Positions 46,217 to 57,800 of a stretch of 64,000 nt of DNA are shown piece by piece. Position 1 is the stretch's first letter; the number at the start of each line of letters is the position of its first letter. The stretch is from Ciona savignyi (lineage: Eukaryota > Chordata > Ascidiacea > Phlebobranchia > Cionidae), in contig CH003236.1 of NCBI GenBank assembly GCA_000149265.1, forward strand, positions 787,775-851,774, written 5' to 3'. Below the pieces are notes generated by a model. The model did not search any database and was not told the origin of the DNA. It saw only the letters and a program-made list of their open reading frames with translations. Made by a program: the position numbers and the translations under genes.

Positions 46217-49200
46217 ATGAATTATTACTTATCAATCCTAGGTATCAGCATGGAAAGCACAAACGTTGGTGGTCTTCGACGAGAGACCAACAAACACTTT
46301 GCAATCTACTTAGTTGGAATGATTCTCGTGTTTTCCGCGAACCTGGCTCTCATCAATCTACAAAGCAGCATAAATATAGACGGCGGACTTGGTAATTATA
46401 GCCCTGAAATTACAGTTCGTGCAGTCAATAATATCCCTGTAGGCGCGCTTGGATCTACTGTGATGTTTGCCACCGTATCCTTGAGCACACTCTCGATCGC
46501 TCCCCTGTTGTTATGCTATTTCGATGTCAAATTGTGCTTGATCGGAACTCAGTTGAGTTTTGTTGTGTACGCCGCAGCAAATTTCTATCCAGGTACCTGA
46601 TTTACGCAGTCATAACCGAGTCAGGATTTAGTAAACAAAAATCATGTTGATTTGCTAAATGTCCCACACAGCTTACTACACCATTGTACCGGCGAGCTTT
46701 CTTAACGGAGTGGCGAAAAGCTGCTTTTGGGTATGCTCGGGAAAGTACAACCTCTACTTTGCCAAAAAATACGAGAAAACTGGAACCCAATCGCTCTTTA
46801 GTTCTATCAGCTTTGTGTCAGGATATTTCTTCTGCGCGTATCAAAGTTGTCAGGTATAATCTTCGTCGCGGCGCTGTTAATACGTGCATGAATATTTCGT
46901 GTAAACAATATAAATTCAATGGGGCAGTGGTGTGGCCGAATGGTTAACGCGACCGATACATATACCAAATTATATGCAAAAGTACGGTTTTAGCATCGAT
47001 GCCATCACAGGTCGAAACAGAAATCGGTAAAAAATAAACCAAATTCATGGGGGTGGTTGTGTTACCGAATGGTTAGTACGATCAATTCATATATCGCATG
47101 TCATTTAAATACTGGCAAGCTCACTACGGTTTTAAAACATGGCCATTAAAAATATAAATGAACCAAACTAATAAAAATACATATATCCTGCAACTTATAC
47201 ACTAAAGCAAGTGTTTTTTCAGGTTTTCGGAAATCTTATCCCGTACGTCATCTTCAAAGTATCCAGCAACACACATATGTTCTTGAATGTTACGAACGAC
47301 TCCAGTACTCGGTATGATATGTATTGCATGATTTTCTGATATGATTAGCATATCCATACCTTGTATCAACTATAGGATATATTGTAATATTCATATTTAT
47401 ACCCGTGACTGGGAATACCTAAGGACCGTTGTCACTTAGATTAGGAAATTATCAGATTATCTTGTGCCCGCCGTTATCGGAAAAATGCAGTGTGTTGTGT
47501 ATTATCGAGACGAAGCATTTTTTTAAGTTTCACCCACTAATCCACTAGTTTCAAGTGACGTCCGCCAAATGCCTTACCTAAGAACACTAACTGATGACCT
47601 GTGGCCGGTTGTGGATAAAAAAAAACTTTGGCTGATGCCTTGGGATCTAACTAATTCTTATAACATGCCAAACCAACACTTCTTGTTCGTTGCCCTGTTT
47701 TGTATAAAACTATAGCAATCTTTCGTATTATTAATATTTCGTCAAACACCTACAGATCTCACGTAAGTGAAATATGTGGGGCGAACGATTGTCAGGTAGA
47801 AAGCCTGGAAGAGCCAGAGAAGTATCACGGGCCCGAAGAGTCGACCATTTATATCATGATGAGCGTATTTGTGATTATGAGCCTTGTGGGGGCAATCGGC
47901 TACGTGTTCGTTCCTTCACCAGATAAAGGTTTGAAATCTCTATACACATTTTAGGACCGGCAAAAAAGTATAGATTTGCGATCCTTAAAGCTATTATTCA
48001 CAGATGAAATCGACTTTTCGATAGAAGATATGAATGGCGAAGATAACTCCGAACTGGAAGTTGAAGAACTCGATATGAACGGAAATACCATCAAGTCTGT
48101 TGGAAAGGAGGTAGAATATCGAGCTATTGTTGCATTACATCTTGCGTCTTATAAATTTTATTATCTGTAATTTGTTATACATAATGAGTTGATAATGTTG
48201 CAATTTGCAGTATAAGTGTGTTGTTTGATAAGTCTTACACGAAGTGCTCTCATACATAATGTTTTACTTTGTGTTAGGGAATTTTTGACAATTTCTCTAT
48301 GATTAGTCGTACATGCTCTATAACAAAATTTTAATATGATATTCACAGCAAGTGCCTGACCCTGAAAACTCCACGCAAGATTGTGAGAGCGCGTCTGCAA
48401 ACGGGGGTTTGAATTTCCTTAAATCCGAAATTAAAGCAAACGTACTGCATTTGGTAAACACCAAGCAATTGCTGATGGCACCGATGCAATTCCAATTTGG
48501 TTTCCACATCTCATTTGTTGTCTCCGAAGTCACCCGAGCATACGTGGCTTGCGTGTTCGGTCTCACCGAGGTAAGTTCATCATAAGACAACATGGCGGTC
48601 GCAACGTTGTAAATTTGTTTAATTTAGGTTGGACTATGCATGGCTATATATGGAGTAAGCTCTCTTATCGCCTCGCTCAGTTGCGGAAAAATTCTCGGGT
48701 CTTGGGGAAGGTGGGTCAATCTATTGGTTGTAAACGTATCCATGAAATATAATTGCATTTGCACATTCGACATATCCAGGAGGATCCCCGCGGCGATCGC
48801 TCTTTCGCTTAACTTTGCGCTGTATTTGTTCTACATTTTGTGGGTTCCCGACGAAGATTCTACTGTTTTTGTCGTCTACGCGATGCTGTTTTGTTGTGGC
48901 TTAGTCGATGGCTCCTTACAAATGATCACAGCAGGTAGTACAAAGATAAAATAATTGAGATCCCCACAGGTTTATAAGTATATAGCTGAGTTGAGTCTGC
49001 GGAATTATCCAAGTTGTATCTACCGATTAGCTTGGTGGGTAAGTGCGTCTCCTTTCAGGTTGCAGGTTCGAAAATGGTCGCTAACTACTTGTGTCCTTGG
49101 GTAAAGCACTTAGCGGACATTGCCCATACTTAGTCAATTAATGGGTTCTACCAAACTGAGGTAACGTATAAATTATAAACATCACAGTGCAATAGCTCCG

Positions 49201-49643
49201 TTGACCCGACGATGGGCGCTGGTCAATCTGAAGATTGTCCGTGTGTAAACACCCCTTGCGTTTTCCATTCACGGGGATAAACATAAATAGCATATTCTGT
49301 CCTAAAGTCGAATATGAATTGTCGCAGTAATGGCGAAAGTGATGTTCGATGAAACAAGCATGGGTCGAGCACAGGTTGGATGGACTTGGTGGTGTAGCGT
49401 TGGTTATACTGTCATGTTCGCAACCAGCACCTCACTGTGCGTGTATGTTAAGCTCTACATAATGCTTGCCGTTCTACTGGTGGCCACCACGACCCACGGT
49501 GAGTTGAAACCAAGACATTAAAAACCAGTAACCAAAGCCATCCGACAGCGGCTGTGGAATACAGGTTCGGCTTTCCTGAGCAACCAAAACCTGACGTGGA
49601 GATGGATGATGGGTCTGTGCAAAATGCAGGTGCAACAAAGTAA
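46217..49643 (+). CDS. UNC93-like multi-pass membrane protein (MFS fold), 10 exons
   Basis: Exons: 46217-46592, 46672-46853, 47223-47311, 47756-47928, 47974-48110, 48349-48570, 48628-48710, 48780-48934, 49328-49498, 49549-49643. They sum to 1683 nt, giving 560 residues, with every junction in phase. Early segments fit UNC-93: YLVGMILVFSANLALINLQS as first membrane helix, NIPVGALGSTVMF, YAAANFYP then YYTIVPASFLNGV. A luminal-type loop with NVTNDSS follows, an acidic cytosolic loop (DFSIEDMNGEDNSELEVEEL), then MAPMQFQFGFHISFV and further helices, ending near AAVEYRFGFPEQ. UNC93 proteins act as chaperones or regulators of membrane partners such as K+ channels or Toll-like receptors. Two in-frame starts (46217, 46250) are possible. 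One intron (47929-47973) is only 45 nt. The final TAA overlaps a perfect donor AA|GTAAGT, so a longer isoform could exist. Confidence 0.85.
46922..47150 (+). repeat. Two SINE family 2 heads in a UNC93 intron
   Basis: GTGTGGCCGAATGGTTAACG at 46929 and GTTGTGTTACCGAATGGTTA at about 47056. Each is followed by ACC/ATC GATACATAT-like sequence. These are plus-strand counterparts of the 45.5-45.9 kb cluster. Confidence 0.65.
47395..47625 (-). repeat. SINE family 1 in a UNC93 intron, minus orientation
   Basis: Forward blocks: AATATTCATATTTATACCCG, CAGATTATCTTGTGCCCGCC, TGCAGTGTGTTGTGTATTAT, TTCACCCACTAATCCACTAG, CCAAATGCCTTACCTAAGAA. Reverse complement of family 1. Confidence 0.7.
49015..49300 (+). 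repeat. SINE family 1, near full length, in a UNC93 intron
   Basis: TTAGCTTGGTGGGTAAGTGC head, GTCTCCTTTCAGGTTGCAGG with TTCGAAAATGGTCGC B-box area, TGTGTCCTTGGGTAAAGCAC, TCAATTAATGGGTTCTACCA, ACCCGACGATGGGCGCTGGT, ATTCACGGGGATAAACATAA tail. The copy sits directly upstream of the penultimate coding exon. Confidence 0.82.
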
Positions 49644-51451
49644 GTAAAAATAGCTTAAAATAAAGTTTGACTTAACGAAACTTCCTACTAGGATTGTAGT
49701 AGTAGTGTCAAAACTGCGCGTGCGTGCCACAGTCGGGTTATTGGATTTGCTACAGTGTGTCAACTTTTATTCAACCTATTTTTTATTAAGACATTTTTTG
49801 TTGATGGGTTGCACCAACTAATCGGCTACAAGGCTACGATTTGTGCATGCGGTCAGCGTTGAACGCGACTGGTTTCGATCAAATACATGCTCCTTTTATC
49901 ACGCTGCCTAAAAACAATTATAGTCTAAATTACTGACATACAGTGCTTGTCATATAAACAAATAGTTTATCCCTACATATTTTTAACCAACGAATTTGGT
50001 TGACCACTTTGGCGAAAAAAAAACATTTAACTTTACTTTCCACAGCAACGAAGACTGGGTGTGATGCGAAACTTTGAACGAAACGTGATGCGAAACTTTT
50101 TGTTTTTCTTTACCCGAAGAGAAGTTCATGTCTAATTATACATATCGTTATTGTCCATTGCTCATTGGTGATATTATTAGAATTTACCCGATGTGTGAGA
50201 TAATATTAAAATTTCCCCGACAATCCAACCAGTATAACGAAGTTATGCAATTCTTACAACGCGGTGTTACGAACAATATTAGTATGGGATTTAATTAAAA
50301 CATGTACAATTATTTATATAAATTGTAATATCCATCATGCTTATTTAAGCTTCATCCTCCACCCATTGTGTGACCCAACCTACCCATGTGTCATTTTTTT
50401 GTCAAACCACCTAAAGTCTAACCACATGGCTATATTTAAAAGAAAGTCTCCAGCTTTCATGGTGGCCAAATATGTCATGTGTTCCCATTTCTTTATACTC
50501 TTTGTTTCTGTACTTTACGATGTGACTGCTGGTTATGCAGGTTAAAATACAAGTGTTTGGTCAAAACGCTTCAACTCGTCCTTCTCTACGAAAAACAAAT
50601 AACTGCGAAATTATGCAATTCTTTGCATAAGTTCGTTATTGTAAGAATTGAACTTATGCGAAAAACAAATATAACGAACTTATGCAATTCTTACTTGCTT
50701 ATTAGCTTAGGCTGTTAAAGTTATGTGAGTTAAAGCAGATTGATCAATGGTTTGGGTAAGATTAAGTGTTGGGTGTTTCCCTAAAAATGGTTCATGGTGA
50801 GAATTGTGTACCTAAATCTTTCTCGTTCGCTTTAAAATTGTGCAGGGATGGAAACATTTTAAATTCATAAAAGGTTAAATGATAATAATAAGTGTTTTTT
50901 TTTTCGCACGAAAAAAAGTAATCATCGCTCAGAATGAAATATTACAGGTCATTTGTTTAGATACAAATAATGTTGATAAAGTGACTCCGGCCATGCAGAG
51001 TGTTGGTGGTAAAAGAAGTATATATGGCAGTTAAAGTGTTAATGGACGATCAATACATTGGGAATATATGCCCATTGTTTCAACAGAAAAAGAGAGCACA
51101 GAAGGTCATCATGAATTGAAGACCATGAATTTTAGTACAATAACTGTAAAATGACCTTAAAATATAGGTTAAACGTTTTTAGTTGCTGTAATGTGTATTA
51201 TTAAGTGTGCTTTGTGTAGTGTTTATTAAAATGATTTTCACATATATACGTTTTTTATCAGTATGCCAAACATAAACAGCCATTCTAGACCAAATTCTGC
51301 CCAAAATAGCAACGTTAAATGCTAAAATAGTACGAAACGCATTAAAAAGGAATAAACTACAGTATTTTCTGTCATCTTAAAACTCGTTTGCAAATTTATA
51401 ACGGGAAATCATTCAAGCGTGAAAGTTTTTAAAAGCAGTGTTTTTGTATAG
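49644..51451. other. Region between UNC93-like gene and first visible SDR-3 exon
   Basis: An exon 1 for SDR-3 (34 nt ending ATTACTG in the paralogues) should lie here or in a neighbouring intron, but I could not identify it. Local repeats occur at 50235-50260 and 50600-50700 (TTATGCAATTCTT motifs in both orientations). No other coding signal found. Confidence 0.45.
50590..50700. repeat. Short inverted and direct repeats, AACTTATGCAATTCTTAC family
   Basis: TATGCAATTCTTTGCATAAG is an imperfect palindrome. GTAAGAATTGAACTTATGCG is followed by AACGAACTTATGCAATTCTT within 60 bases, and a further copy AACGAAGTTATGCAATTCTT lies at about 50238. The units could fold back on one another. Confidence 0.55.
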
Positions 51452-51913
51452 GTAGTTCAAGAGGCATCGGAGCGTTGACAGCAAAGGGATTTGCAAAGCA
51501 AGGAGCATTACTGTGCATCACTGGACCACCAGCTCATCGACAGGAACTGTCTCAAGTTGCCAAAACATGCAAAGAAAATGGTTCACCGCAGGTAAATTTT
51601 ATAATTTTTCATATATGGATTCCATTTAAAAATATACACATAATGGCTGGACCGTTTTTTTACAGATTTTAGCCAATGTACATGTATGTCATAAAACAAA
51701 CATTTTTTTGTATGTACATAATGTTAATTATAATTAGGCTGTAATATAAAACTTTAATTCGGTTACTAAAAAACCATTAGGTTTCTTTTGACAGAAACAT
51801 ACAGTACACCAACCTAACATGCGATGTCTCCCTTTTTTATTTCTGTGTAATGGTTAAAATCATTTAAGTGTTAGGTACACTTAAAATTCAAAAGTCACCA
51901 ATAACGCTAAAAA

Positions 51914-53131
51914 CTAGAGAGTGTCAACCACGTGTTTAACCACCACTATTTGTAAAACACATTTTGTATGCCATGTATTCATGCTTCTTCTCCATATGTA
52001 GGTAAAAAAACAATCGTGTTAGATTTACGAAGGAATTATTACAAATGTTTTAAATTAAAGCTTTTTCTTCAAGTGCTGTATTGAAATGAAGCTAAATTCC
52101 TAAAACAGCCCGATTTAGTTTTTGATGGCTTCGGGGAATTTCCCATGGGTTTAGTACATAAGTTTCTGTTTTTACATATGTGGGGTGGCTAACGATCCAG
52201 CATTCCACCAAATCTGTTCAAAATTAGAGCAGCCGTTCAAACGCTATGGCCCCAAAAGCTATTTTTTAGAAAAATAACCGTTTTGAATTTTAACGTCTCA
52301 GGGAAATTTCCCTAGATTTATCACCCACAATTTTTCTACTGCGTATTTAGACCATGTTGTCTAACAAATGACCAAGTTTTGTTACTATTTCATTATTTCT
52401 TCTGGTAGATGTCAGGGCGTCATGCCATGCCTGTCACAATCATGATTTGAGAACAAAATCTTTTTTAGGGTATTTCCCTAGATAATTTTTTAATTTTTTT
52501 TAATTTTTAAATTAGTAGGTAATGCACTTACATTTCACCAAATCTGAATCAGATTGAAGTAGCCGTTCAAGCGCCATGCCCAAAAAGCTATTTTTTAGAA
52601 AAAATACCGTTTTGGTGTTTAACGCCCCCGGGGAATTCCCCTGAATTCATTAACCAAAATTTTGGTTTCTGTATATCTAGACCATGTTGTCTAACAAATA
52701 ACAAAGTTTAATTGCGATTCCATTTTTCCTTCCGGTAGATGTCGGGGCGACATGGCGTGCTTGTCACAATCATGATTTAAAAACAAAATGTTATTTTTTA
52801 GGGTATTTCCCTAGGTAATTCTTTTATTTCTTCTAAGTGTTAAATCAGTTACTAATGAACTTACATTTCACCAAATCTGATTCAAATTGAAGCTGCCATT
52901 CAAACGCTATGCCCAAAAAGCTAGTTTTTTTGGAAAAAAATACCGTTTTGGTTTTTAACGTCCCAAGGGAATTCCCCTGGTTTTATCTCCCAAAATTTTG
53001 GTTTCTGCTCATTTAGACCATGTTGTTTAACAAACAAATAGCAAAGTCTCATTGCGATTCCATTTTTCCTTTTGGTAGATGTCGGGGCGACATGCCATGC
53101 CTGTCAAGCGTTTGACGAAAAAAAAACCCCC
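51914..53131 (+). mobile_element. TIR/tandem-repeat element filling SDR-3 intron 2
   Basis: Starts CTAGAGAGTGTCAACCACGTG and TTTGTAAAACACATTTTGTA. About three ~335-bp units follow (κB-like palindrome variants near 52305, 52635 and 52970). It ends in the right-end motif CATGCCTGTCAAGCGTTTGA with an A-run, then CCCCCATAACTATTAAACAG, the acceptor of SDR-3 exon 3. The right-end hairpin is lost, and only about 15 bases separate repeat from exon. Confidence 0.75.
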
Positions 53132-54569
53132 ATAACTATTAAACAGGTTTTGGAGGTATTAGCTGATCTGACCATTCAAGAAGATATGGATTTAATTGTG
53201 AATAAAACGATCGAGACATTTGGACAACTTGATGTCTTGGTCAACAATGCTGGTGTTTTTCTATACGGAGAGATCGAAAAAGTACATTTAGATTCAGTTG
53301 TAAATAACAGTTTGTTTGTATTTTATCTTTATTCTATTCCACTTTTTGGTTACAAAGTTATCACGCCATTAATTTTTAAAATTCTTTTATTGGTATACAG
53401 AAAGGGATTAACGAACAAAATTACTTCACAGTATAAAAGCAAAGATTTCGACAAATTAATCAGCATCAACGTAAAGACCCCCATATATCTTACTAAGATT
53501 GCAAAACCACATTTAATCAAAACAAAAGGCAAGTCTTTTTGATTCCCTTTATTCAAAATGATGTAACCTGCTATGCCTGGAGGCGTTTACATATTAGGCG
53601 TTAACCCAGCTTTATTTGCAGCTATACATACATTATAAAACTTTTCGTTTTGTGCTTATACAGGTCATTTGGTACCAAAATGTACCTAACGCGTTACATC
53701 TTTGTGTTTGTGCGTTAATAAAGTTTAAAGTAAATATTTAACCTTCAGGTAACATAGTGAACCTGTGCGGCATTGCACATGAACATTACTCACCTCCTAT
53801 TTTACTGTATGGCATGACAAAAGCTTCAATCGCCTACCTTACAAAGACCGTAGCTGCAGCTAACCGTTGTTGGTTTCTCTGGCTCTTTTATTATGTTTAT
53901 TATGGAACGTAACCTGAGTAAAAATGCTTTCCGTGCTCTTTAAAGTGACCACCATAAAACGCCTGTATTTTGGAATCCGCCAAAAATATAGACCTTGTAA
54001 CATATAAGGTCTATTCTTTATTAAAAGACCAATGGTACATCACGCTTTCAGCGAGTTAATGTCATTGTGGTGAATCAAAACACGAATATAACATGTTCAG
54101 TGAAATGTGTTTCCATCAATAATCAAAATATTCTAATACAGTTCTGATAACTATTCTACTAAAAATTGCAAGAAAATGATATTAATAAACAAGTATCCAC
54201 AAAATATATTTAACCATTATTAAAACTTAACTTCCACTATCATAGGTTTTGCAGGTCACGGAATTCGTTGCAACGCAGTTTGGTAAGTGTTTCTTTTCTG
54301 GCATTTGTGCACATTTCGCACGCGTTCGTTTTATGTTACTCCTAATGTGTAACCGCATTACTTACGTTTTTAGAGTTATCACAAGAGCAGAAAACATGGT
54401 TAATTAATAAAATTAAAAATATTATACTTATTATTTGTAGATTTAACGCATAGGAATGTGATAGTGCGAATCCGAAGCGGACACATCTTGGTTTTACTTC
54501 GTTTTTTTATTTTCTTTTTTTGTTTTGTTTTTGTGCGTCACGTTGGTTACAGGCATCTCGCCCGATTAT

Positions 54570-54894
54570 CGATATGAAGGGGTTATCCAATCTGGTTAAA
54601 ACTTACAGGAATCTTAACTGACATGCTCTCTTTATTTTCAAAAACCTTTAATTTTACAAAAAAATCCAAGGGGAATTCCCGCTATCAGAAAAAAATGTGG
54701 AAAAAAAGCCTAGTTTGTGCATTTTGGCGTTATCGTTAATATTTTCGGATTAATAAGGAATTATTTAATTTTTTTATAAATTAAAAGATGAACAACATAA
54801 ATCAGAAAAAAACAACAACTAGAATTTATATTACCCAGGTTATCTTGGGAAATTCGCCAAAATAAAATATGCGTAACTAATCATAAATACAATA
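54570..54894 (+). repeat. Second copy of the ~330-bp dispersed repeat
   Basis: Block-by-block match to 22955-23293 (GGGGTTATCCAATCTGGTTA, TTTTGGCGTTATCGTTAAT, ACAACATAAATCAGAAAAA, ATTACCCAGGTTATCTT). It ends at the CTAGAGAGTG left end of the next element, as at 23294. Confidence 0.7.
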
Positions 54895-57800
54895 CTAGAG
54901 AGTGTCAACCGCGTGTTTAACCGCCACTATTTGTAAAACACCTGTTGTATGCCATATATTCATGCTACAGGGTCCCTAACCACATTTTGTATTTTATACA
55001 CTGAGTATGTAGTTTGTTTCTGCAAGCATAAACGCATGGGTCCCATAGTTATTAAACCAAACTTCTTTTTCATGTAAAGGTAAAAAAATAAACGTCTTAA
55101 ATTTACGAATATTTCACCACAAATGTTTTAAATTAAAGCTTTCTTGTAAGCGCTGTATTGATATGAAGCTAAATTCCCAAAACAGCCCGATTTAGTTTTT
55201 CGTGGTTTCAGGGAATTACTGGGTTTAGTAGATAATTTCTACTGGGTTTATTACGTAAGTTTCTGTTTTTACATATGTGGGTTATGTTATGTAACAATTC
55301 TTAATGTTTTAATCTGATTTGTCGATTGTCGATCTCCTTGTTGGAGATGTCAGTACGATATGGCATACCTGTTACAATCATAATTCAGGAACATATCTTC
55401 GTTTTTAAAGGAATTACCCTAATAAATGTTTTCTTTCTTTTAATTGGAACAAAGTGTTTAATAGTCTAACATTTTACCAAATCTGATTCAAATTGGAGCT
55501 GCCGTTCAAGCAATATGCGCAAAAAATTTAATTTTTTAGAAAAAATACCACTTTGGTTTTTAACGTCTCAGGGGAATTCCCCTGGATTTATTATCCAAAA
55601 TTTTAGTTTCTGAATATATAGCCCATGTTGTCTTACAAATAAAAAAGTTTGATTGCGCATACATGTTTTATTGTTGTAGATGTCGGGTCGACATGGCATG
55701 CCTGTAACAATCATGATTTGACAACAAAAACTTATTTTTTAGGATATTTCCCTAAGTCTTTTTTTTAATTCTTGTAAGTGTTAAATCAGTTACTAATGCA
55801 CTTACATTTTATTAAATCTGATTCAAATTGGAGCTACCGTTCAAGCTCTATGCGCAAATAAGCTCAATTTTTACGAAAAAATACCGTTTTGGTTTTTAAC
55901 GTGCGAGGGGAATTCCCCTGGATTAATTATCCAAAATTTTGGTTTCTGCATATCCAGACCATGTTGTCAAAAAATGAAAAAGTCTCATTGCGATTTTACT
56001 ATTTCTTCTGGTAGATGTCGGGGCGATATGGCATGCCTGTCACAATCATGATTTGACAACAAAATCTTATTTTTTAGGGTATTTCCCTAAGTAATTTTTT
56101 TATTTCTTTTAGTTGTTAAATCAGCTACTAATGCACTTACATTTTATTAAATCTGATTCAAATTGAAGCTACCGTTCAAACGCTATGCGCAAAAGAGCTA
56201 ATTTTTTAGAAAAAAATACCGTGTTGGTTTTTAACGTGCCAGGGGAATTCCCCTGGATTCATCACCCAAAATTTTGGTTTTTGCATATCTAGATCATGTT
56301 GCCAAAAAAATAACGAAGTCTCATTGCGATGTTATTATTCCTTCTGATAGATGTCGGGGCGACATGGCATGCCTGTCACAATCATGATTTGACAACAAAA
56401 TCTTATTTTTTAGGGTATTTTCCTAGGTAATTTTTTTATTTCTTTTAAGTGTTCAATCAGTTACTAATGCACTTCCATTTTGTCAAATCGGATTTAAATT
56501 GGAGCTATCGTTCAAGCGCTATGCGCAAAAGAGCTAATTTTTTAGAAAAAAATACCGTTTTGGTTTTTAACGTGCCAGGGGAATTCCCCTAAATTTACCA
56601 CCCAAAATTTTAGTCTGTGCATTTCTAGACCATGTCGTCTAACAAATTACCAAGTTTCGTTGTGAATCCATTACTCCTTTTGGTAGATGTTGGGTCCACA
56701 AATCATACCTGTCAAGCGTTTGACGAAAAAAAAAGAAAAAAAAACGGACAAAAACTAGACCATGCTGTCTAACAAATGACAAAGTTTAATTGCAATTTTA
56801 ATACTTATTCTGTTAGATGTCGGGCCACAAGCCATGCCTGTCACAATCACGATTTGAAAACAAAATCTTATTTATTAGGGGTATTTCCCTGGGTATTTTT
56901 TTAAATTCTTTTAGGTGTTTTATCAGTGGCTAATGCACTTATTATGGGCATGGCGCCCCGACATCTACCAGAAGGAATAATGGAATCGCAATGAAACTTC
57001 GTGATTTTTTAGACAACATGGCCTAGATATGCAGAAACCGAAATTTTGGGTAATAAATTTAGGGGAATTCCCCTTGAAAGTTAAAAACCAAAACGGCCAT
57101 TTTTTTCTAAAACATTAGCTTTTTAGGCCATAGCACTTGAACGGCTGCTCCAATTTGAATCAAATTTGGTGGAATGTTAGTGCACTAGTCACTGATTTAA
57201 CACTTAAAAGAAATAAAAAAATTACCTAGGGAAATACCCTAAAATTAAACTTTTGCTGTTAAATGATAATTGTGACAGGCATGCTATGGCGCCCCGACTT
57301 CTACCAGAAAAAGTAGTGGGATCGCGATGAAACTTGGTGATTTTTTAAACAACATGGCCTAGATATGCATAAACCAAAATTTTGGGTGATAAATCTAGGG
57401 GAATTCCCCTGGGACGTTAAAACCAAAACGGTATTTTTTTCTAAAAAAATAGCCTTTTTTGGGCATAGCGCTTGAACGACCGATACAATTTGAATCAGAT
57501 TTGGTGGAATGTAAGTGCATTAGTCACTGATTTAACACTTAAAAGAAATAAAAAAATTACCCAGGGAAATACCCTAAAAATCGGATTTTGTTCTCTAATT
57601 ATGATTGTGACAAGCATGCCATGTTGCCCCGAAATCTAGCAAAAGGAGTAATGAAATCGCAATAAAAATTTGACATTTGTAACAGAACATAATCTAGATA
57701 AGCAGAAACCAAAATTTTGGGTAATGAATCTAGGGAAATTCCCCTGAGACGTTAAAAACCAAAACATTTTTTTTCTAAAAAATTAGATTTTTTGGGCATA

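Noticed and set aside
53072-53542. 156-codon plus-strand frame starting in repeat sequence
   Set aside because: It reads from element DNA through SDR-3 exon 3 and intron 3. Only 53147-53281 is exonic.
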